Positions 32,893 to 38,626 of a stretch of DNA of 38,626 nucleotides are shown here, in pieces. Both the position numbers and the translations under genes were made by a program. Where the stretch lies: assembly GCF_024606265.1 (NCBI RefSeq), contig NZ_JAHHPP010000166.1:1-38626 (forward strand), in the 5' to 3' direction. The number at the start of each line of letters is the position of its first letter. The first letter of the stretch is position 1. The stretch is from Endozoicomonas sp. SESOKO1. GTDB lineage: Bacteria > Pseudomonadota > Gammaproteobacteria > Pseudomonadales > Endozoicomonadaceae. Below the pieces are notes generated by a model. That model made no database searches, was not told the DNA's origin, and was given only the letters and a program-made list of their open reading frames with translations.

Positions 32893-35800
32893 TTATGAAC
32901 TGATATTCTTTTTAATTTCCACCAGCACGTCACTGGCCTCGTCAAAGTCGTAACTGATAACAGCATCCTGAAACAAGGTAAGCTCTTTCTGGTCAATCTG
33001 ATCTTTTAACCCCTGAATAAGTGTTGGCAGTAGAGAAACTACATCCACATCCCCTTCACTCAGCTTTTGCTCCATCTCATCAAGCAGTTCATTCAGTTCA
33101 CCAACTTCAATAGTCCCTTCCCCGGCGGGTTCTAAATCTTCTTTAGCCGGAGGCAAGTGTTCAAGGCCCTCCATCACCTGTTCAAAAGCCAACACAAACG
33201 AGTCCATTAAGCTATTGTCGGGCATTTCAAATTGCCTTCGGAAACTGTGCTCAAGTTGAGCAGCCTGATCATGCAACCTGTTTGCTCCTAAATTACCGGC
33301 AACACCTTTCAATGCATGTACCAAATGGCAGGCCTCATGCCATTTACCGGCTTCCAGAAGTCTCTGTAACTGGACCAGATCTTCCCGCTGGCCATGATAA
33401 AAGTCTGTCAACAGCTTTTCATAGAGCACCCGGTTTCCCTGAAGCCTCTTCAGACCCTCGTCTACGTCTATTCCGGGCAGTTCCAGGCAAGACTCACTCT
33501 CGGGAGCCTGCGCCAAAACAACGGAGTGAAGCACATCGGTTTCCCCTACCTGCAACCAGTAACGTACCATCTGCTTGAGGGAATCAGGGCTTAGTGGTTT
33601 GGAAATATGATCATTCATTCCAGCCTGCAGACAACGCTCGCGGTCACCGGTCATGGCATGGGCGGTCATGGCAATAATAACCAGTTTATCTTTGCCAAGC
33701 TGTTGCCTGATCATCCGCGTTGCCTGATAGCCATCCATTTCAGGCATCTGAATGTCCATGAAGACCAGGTCAAAGTCTTCACGCTTCACTCGCTCAACCG
33801 CTTCGACACCGTTGGTAACCATGACGACATCAAGCCCCATCCCCTGTAACAGTTCACGGGCAACCTGTCGGTTGATCTCATTATCCTCAGCCAGCAGTAC
33901 GCGCCCTTTAGGCATAATCTCGCAAAATCGGGCTTCTTCGATGATTTCAGGTTTCGGATTGTTCTGACACGCCAATATGCGCAGAATAGTCTCTACCAAA
34001 ACGGAGCGATTGACCGGTTTGATCAGAAAAGCATCGACTTCTTCTGCGGCTCTTGCCATAAGCTCTTCCCGACCATAGGCCGAAACCATAATCAGTTTGG
34101 GTTCAACAGCAAGATTGAGTTTATGAATACTTTCCGCCAGTTCAATGCCATCAATATCAGGCATTCTCCAATCCAGCAGCACCAGGGCAATAGCCTCATC
34201 ATCACTGAAATTCTTCTCTTTGAGCAACGCCAGCACTTCGTCACCATGGTCACTGTCCCAGGCTTCACAGCCGAATGTCTGCAAATGACTGATCAGAAGT
34301 GCTCTTGCTTCCGGGTTATCATCCACCACCAGAACACGAATCCCTTCAAGGGACTGTTCCTCTACCCGGGTCTGATGAGCGACGCCCAGTTCAACAGTAA
34401 AACGAAAAGTACTGCCCTTGCCGGGTTCTGAATCAACAGAAATATCCCCATTCATCATGTAAACAAGGTTCTTACAGATCGCCAGCCCCAACCCGGTACC
34501 ACCAAATTTCCGGGTCGTTGACCCATCAACCTGGGAAAATGACTGAAACAACTTACTCTGCTGCTGTTTACTGATGCCGATACCTGTATCGGAAACCGAG
34601 AACTCAAGCCTGGCAACATCCTGCCAGCAGCCGATTAACCTGGCTGACACATTGACTTCACCTTCACTGGTGAACTTAAGCGCATTATGGGTCAGATTGA
34701 TCAGTATCTGTCCAAGCCGGAGCGGGTCACCCCGCAGGTGCCTGGGAACATCAGGCTGAATATCGTAAGTCAGTGTCAGGCCTTTTTCCCTGGCCTTGAT
34801 GCTGCTGAGGTTATAGACGTTGTCAAAAACGCCTCCAAGGTTAAACTCAATATTTTCCATATTGAGTTTGCCTGCCTCAATTCTTGAGAAATCGAGAATA
34901 TCGTTGATGATACCCAGAAGGTCATGGGCGGATACCTGAATTTTACCGATGTAATCCCTCTGCTGGTAGGAAAGGTTCGTTTCCTGAACCAGATGACTCA
35001 AGCCAATAATGGCGTTCATCGGCGTCCGGATCTCATGGCTCATATTGGCCAGGAAATTGCTTTTCGCCTGATTGGCCTGGTCCGCGACTTCTTTCGCCTT
35101 ATGCAGCGCTTCTTCAGTCTGTTTTCGATCGGTAATATTTCGACCAGAAGCAAAGAGATACCCTTCTCCCTCATACTCCATGTAGTTCGCAGTGACTTCT
35201 ACAGGAAAAACAGTGCCATCGGATGTTTTTCGCAGCGTTTCATAGGTCATACCCTTTCTTAATATCAGCTGTTCCCAGAGCTTTTTCCAGGAACTTTGGG
35301 TAACCGCCGGGTTAATGTCCATAATGGACAGTTTCATTAACTCTTCCTGAGAAAACCCCAGGGCTTTACAGGCAGACTCATTGACATACTTGTGGTAGCC
35401 ATCCCTTCTGAACCAGTGAATATGATCACCCGCATTATCGAGGGAGAAACGAGCCATCGACAGCTCTCGTTCACGTTCAATCTGGTGAGTAATATCCACC
35501 GTAGTACCAATGACCCGCATTGGCTTACCCATATCATCCCTGAAAACCACCTTCCCTTTACTGCGAACCGTACAATAACTGCCGTCTTTTCTGCGGATAC
35601 GGTAGACAAACTGGAACGAGTTATCAGAAGTCTCCAGCTGGTGCTCAAAAAAATGAATGGTTGAAATTTTATCCTCTGGATGAAGCTGGCGTCGCCAGGC
35701 CCGGATATTGCCCATCAGTGCTCCCGGCTGGTAACCAAGCATGGCTTGATATCGGGGGCTGAAATACATTTTATCCCCGATGACATCCCAGTCCCAGAGA

Positions 35801-38626
35801 CCATCGGAGGCTGCATCCATTGCCAGCTGATAACGTTCCTCACTGACCCTCAGGGCATCTTCCGCATTTTGACGATCACGGGCGACGGCCACCAGCTCAC
35901 CCATTCGATGCAACAAATCCATTTCATGGATATAGACCTGATATTTCTCAGGAATATTGAGCAAACCAATACCACCAACCACCCGGCCAAACAGCGTCAT
36001 AGGAGCATAAAGCGCAATAGAAACCCCCAAACCATCGAGGATCGCAGCACCCTCAAGGTCACCCTTATGCAATATTTCATCACGAACCAGAATATTGACC
36101 TGATCCTTTTTCACCTCGCCATAAACACCAGTAAAATCGTAGTCAAACAATGGCTCAAAGGCTACCGGATCAGGGTCAGGCCTGCGTGACCAATAATATT
36201 CAATACGGGCTCTGGGCTTCCAGGAGAAGATGCAAACAGCTTCAGCATTGAGATAGCTCCCAAGCTGACTCAGAAAATAGTCATTGGCCTGATGAACCGG
36301 CTGATCCATGAAATGCCTGGAAATATCACTCAGAAGGCGGTCCAGCTCTGAACGAACCCGCAGCCCTTCTTCTGCTTTTTCACGGTCAGCAATCTCTATG
36401 GTCAAACGACGATTCCAGTAAACAATGAGAATCAATGTCACCAGAATCAATACCAGCCCAATAAACAACTCTTTATTAGGCCGCCACATGCCCCCCTGAA
36501 TCGAAAGCCAGTTGCTTTCAAGCATTTCCCGGTCTTCCGGAGTAATCGTATCAACTGCTTTTTCCAGAATAGAGGCCAGTTCAGGAGAATTGTTTCTCGA
36601 TGCCATACTGAAGTCATAGTTAAAGCCCGCTTCAGCAACGACCTGCAAGTTGGTTATTTTCATCCGTTCAATTTCATAACTTGCAGAGGCCAGGTTAACG
36701 ACTATGGCATCAAGAACACCGCTGGCAACCTGGTTCAAACCGGTGGCGACATCCGGGATACTGACAAAATTGATACCCGGGTATTTCTGTCGGAAGATTT
36801 CATAAGTGACATAGCCCGGGGTAAAACCAACCCTTTTCCCACTTAAGTGGGCTGGAGAGCGGATAGTCTTGTCGGATACCCGGGCAAGTATCACTGCAGG
36901 CACACTGACCAATGGTTTGGTAAAATTCAGATAACGGCTGCGCTCTTCGGTTTGCTGTAACATCGCTACAGAATCAATATCATGCCGATAAGCATGAATC
37001 AAACCATTTGTCCAAACGGGATGCTGATGAAGCTGAAAACTGATACCCAGCCTATCCTCCAGCAGTTTGAGATAATCTATGGCTATCCCCTGCCATTGCC
37101 CTCTTCTGTTAATGTAAGAAAATGGCGGTTTATTATTATCAATCAGTACACTGATCACCGGATTTTCACCTAACCAGCGGCGCTCGGAATCGCTTAGTTC
37201 AACCATTGAACCCCGGCGCTGAAAATAGCGATCCCTGACACTGATAATCCAGCGATTTTCAATGGCACGGTACTCATCCAGAGTGATTGCCTGAAAACCA
37301 TTATTCAACTCAGGCAATAAGTCCGCAGACCTGTTCAGTAAAAGGCCAGCCCCAATCGCCTCATTCAGATTAAAGTACTCGCTGGATTTCACCTCGCCAT
37401 CCAGGCCATGACGATTAATTGCTGACTGGACAATCGCCGGCTCACCAAGAAAGGCATCTATTTCTCCAGAGAAGAGGCTGCCAATCATCTCGGACACTCT
37501 GTTGTGCCCAATTGGATAGGCATCCGGTAACCAGCGGTGAACAAACTCTTCCTGACTTGAAGCGTTGATAACACCCAGCTTTTTACCATTTAACTCAACC
37601 CCGGGATCACCAGGATGACCGGTGGAACGAAAATAAATTCGGGTATTCAGACCATAATAGGGGTTTGACAGTGCCATCCACTGGCTTCGTTCCATCGTCG
37701 GAGACACAGCGGCAATAACGTCGACCTTACCTTCTTGCAAAGCATCAATGTTTTCACTGATGGATCCCACTCTGAATTTAACTGGCGTTCCTGTTTTTTC
37801 AGACCATAAATTCCAGATATCAACAATCAGCCCCGAGGGTCTACCAAGTGCATTGATAAAAGACAGAGGGGCAAGGCCGCCATCCATTGCAACCACCAGG
37901 CTTTCAGGGTTACAAGAACTGAACCTGAACCAATCTTCAATAATAGTTGTTTTGTCTTGCTCAGAAATCTTTGCCAGCCCACGTTCAACAACACCCACAA
38001 GATCAGGTCGACCCGAAGCAATAACGGCTTTAATTTTAGCCGGTTGCATTGGACCTTTGACCATCTGATATTCATCTTCAACACCCAGACTTCTCAGGTA
38101 GTAGCTCAAGCTCGCACGGCCCCCCAGTATCGCATCAACCTCACGATTCGATGCTGCTACAACCATTGATGAATATGAAGTGAATGGTACAAAAATAGCT
38201 TGTGAATTAAATTTTCTGAGATGTGACTGACAGTTGTGTCCCTGGACATAGCCGACCCGGAGTTTCGCAAGTATCTCCTCAAGTCGACTGACCTGATGGC
38301 TTTTTTCTACAAAAAGAACAGGGGCAAATGTATGAATCTGTACACTCTCCAGACCACTGTTGCGCAACAAATCCTGAAGACCCGGTTTCACATAAGCCAG
38401 AATATCAACATCGGAACGCTTAAGCTGTGCCTCAATTTTTTTCACAGAAGATGCCACAAATTGTATATCAACGTTGCTTTTTTCCGACCACTGCTTCCAG
38501 AGATCAAGAACCAAACCATCGGCTTCTCCCTTGTTATTGGTAAACATCCAGGGAGCATCATCGGCAAAGTAAGCAATTTTGAGGGGCTTTTTTTTATCCT
38601 CTGCATGGAGACTGGAACTAATAGCC
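32893..38626 (-). CDS. BvgS/EvgS-type hybrid sensor kinase, three VFT domains (5' cut)
   Basis: This is a very large unorthodox histidine kinase. About 1,910 codons are present; the frame stays open to the right edge, where [20 protein letters not shown] looks like the end of a signal peptide and the start of a binding domain. Counting from the Met at 38547, it has three periplasmic solute-binding (Venus flytrap) domains (about 1-215, 215-450, 460-690), one membrane span (about 693-711), a GAF-like domain, two PAS domains, HisKA with His1171 in [11 protein letters not shown], a catalytic ATPase domain ([25 protein letters not shown]), two receivers (Asp1459 in LLDWRMPD, Asp1598 in FMDIQMPE) and an Hpt domain with His1744 in VHALKG. 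All phosphorelay residues are present. BvgS and EvgS have two such sensor domains. The ligand and the response regulator are unknown, and no regulator is in the window. Confidence 0.93.
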   Translation of the reverse strand, partial: AISSSLHAEDKKKPLKIAYFADDAPWMFTNNKGEADGLVLDLWKQWSEKSNVDIQFVASSVKKIEAQLKRSDVDILAYVKPGLQDLLRNSGLESVQIHTFAPVLFVEKSHQVSRLEEILAKLRVGYVQGHNCQSHLRKFNSQAIFVPFTSYSSMVVAASNREVDAILGGRASLSYYLRSLGVEDEYQMVKGPMQPAKIKAVIASGRPDLVGVVERGLAKISEQDKTTIIEDWFRFSSCNPESLVVAMDGGLAPLSFINALGRPSGLIVDIWNLWSEKTGTPVKFRVGSISENIDALQEGKVDVIAAVSPTMERSQWMALSNPYYGLNTRIYFRSTGHPGDPGVELNGKKLGVINASSQEEFVHRWLPDAYPIGHNRVSEMIGSLFSGEIDAFLGEPAIVQSAINRHGLDGEVKSSEYFNLNEAIGAGLLLNRSADLLPELNNGFQAITLDEYRAIENRWIISVRDRYFQRRGSMVELSDSERRWLGENPVISVLIDNNKPPFSYINRRGQWQGIAIDYLKLLEDRLGISFQLHQHPVWTNGLIHAYRHDIDSVAMLQQTEERSRYLNFTKPLVSVPAVILARVSDKTIRSPAHLSGKRVGFTPGYVTYEIFRQKYPGINFVSIPDVATGLNQVASGVLDAIVVNLASASYEIERMKITNLQVVAEAGFNYDFSMASRNNSPELASILEKAVDTITPEDREMLESNWLSIQGGMWRPNKELFIGLVLILVTLILIVYWNRRLTIEIADREKAEEGLRVRSELDRLLSDISRHFMDQPVHQANDYFLSQLGSYLNAEAVCIFSWKPRARIEYYWSRRPDPDPVAFEPLFDYDFTGVYGEVKKDQVNILVRDEILHKGDLEGAAILDGLGVSIALYAPMTLFGRVVGGIGLLNIPEKYQVYIHEMDLLHRMGELVAVARDRQNAEDALRVSEERYQLAMDAASDGLWDWDVIGDKMYFSPRYQAMLGYQPGALMGNIRAWRRQLHPEDKISTIHFFEHQLETSDNSFQFVYRIRRKDGSYCTVRSKGKVVFRDDMGKPMRVIGTTVDITHQIERERELSMARFSLDNAGDHIHWFRRDGYHKYVNESACKALGFSQEELMKLSIMDINPAVTQSSWKKLWEQLILRKGMTYETLRKTSDGTVFPVEVTANYMEYEGEGYLFASGRNITDRKQTEEALHKAKEVADQANQAKSNFLANMSHEIRTPMNAIIGLSHLVQETNLSYQQRDYIGKIQVSAHDLLGIINDILDFSRIEAGKLNMENIEFNLGGVFDNVYNLSSIKAREKGLTLTYDIQPDVPRHLRGDPLRLGQILINLTHNALKFTSEGEVNVSARLIGCWQDVARLEFSVSDTGIGISKQQQSKLFQSFSQVDGSTTRKFGGTGLGLAICKNLVYMMNGDISVDSEPGKGSTFRFTVELGVAHQTRVEEQSLEGIRVLVVDDNPEARALLISHLQTFGCEAWDSDHGDEVLALLKEKNFSDDEAIALVLLDWRMPDIDGIELAESIHKLNLAVEPKLIMVSAYGREELMARAAEEVDAFLIKPVNRSVLVETILRILACQNNPKPEIIEEARFCEIMPKGRVLLAEDNEINRQVARELLQGMGLDVVMVTNGVEAVERVKREDFDLVFMDIQMPEMDGYQATRMIRQQLGKDKLVIIAMTAHAMTGDRERCLQAGMNDHISKPLSPDSLKQMVRYWLQVGETDVLHSVVLAQAPESESCLELPGIDVDEGLKRLQGNRVLYEKLLTDFYHGQREDLVQLQRLLEAGKWHEACHLVHALKGVAGNLGANRLHDQAAQLEHSFRRQFEMPDNSLMDSFVLAFEQVMEGLEHLPPAKEDLEPAGEGTIEVGELNELLDEMEQKLSEGDVDVVSLLPTLIQGLKDQIDQKELTLFQDAVISYDFDEASDVLVEIKKNISS

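Noticed and set aside
1-38626. Prophage, defence island, CRISPR array, biosynthetic cluster, tRNA or rRNA
   Set aside because: I read the whole window for these and found no integrase, transposase, regular spaced repeats or RNA gene; nearly all sequence is conserved core genes.

Overview
This window is mostly conserved housekeeping chromosome from a gammaproteobacterium. The best fit is an Oceanospirillales or Pseudomonadales relative, possibly Endozoicomonas-like. That placement is inferred from gene order and remembered protein similarity, not from a search. Two blocks match the Pseudomonas layout: ubiG-mupP-yciK beside gyrA, and nadB / algU(rpoE)-rseA-rseB-rseC-mucD-lepA-lepB-rnc-era-recO-pdxJ-acpS. 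Presence of cydDC and the RluF, TrmJ and YciK types fit gammaproteobacteria generally. I see no phage, insertion sequence, CRISPR array, rRNA or tRNA.

Layout. 1-974 (-): 5' part of gyrA, cut by the window edge. 975-1971: gyrA upstream region and an unrecognised 129-aa lysine-rich gene. 1972-4234 (+): ubiG, mupP, yciK. 4417-6129 (+): an exported protein made of two tandem HAD acid-phosphatase domains. 6176-9686 (-): cydC and cydD, overlapping by 8 bp. 9875-11060 (+): trmJ and a GNAT gene that overlap, the latter running tail-to-tail into rluF. 11028-17447 (-): rluF, mazG, relA, rlmD, cysM. 17529-23934 (-): acpS, pdxJ, recO, era, rnc, lepB, lepA, listed in reverse of transcription. 24206-28747 (-): the envelope-stress operon rpoE-rseA-rseB-rseC-mucD, headed by a clear sigma-E promoter. 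29323-30948 (+): nadB. 30974-31673 (-): sdhE and cptA-like. 31796-32839 (+): ygfZ. 32893 to the right edge (-): a BvgS/EvgS-type hybrid sensor kinase of at least 1,910 residues with three periplasmic binding-protein domains, cut at its N-terminus.

How the genes work together. The sigma-E block senses envelope damage (RseA/RseB), controls sigma-E output and supplies the MucD periplasmic protease. Downstream lie translation and processing genes (lepA, lepB, rnc, era), probably separated from mucD by a terminator. nadB, sdhE and ygfZ cluster around flavoenzymes and Fe-S metabolism. relA, mazG and the RNA-modification genes rlmD, rluF and trmJ form a loose stress and translation neighbourhood.

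I found no convincing new multi-gene system. The best leads are the three-sensor-domain kinase, the duplicated secreted phosphatase, the orphan gene between gyrA and ubiG, a REP-like palindrome before relA, several strong inverted repeats, and a recurring pattern of short tandem duplications at or near gene ends.
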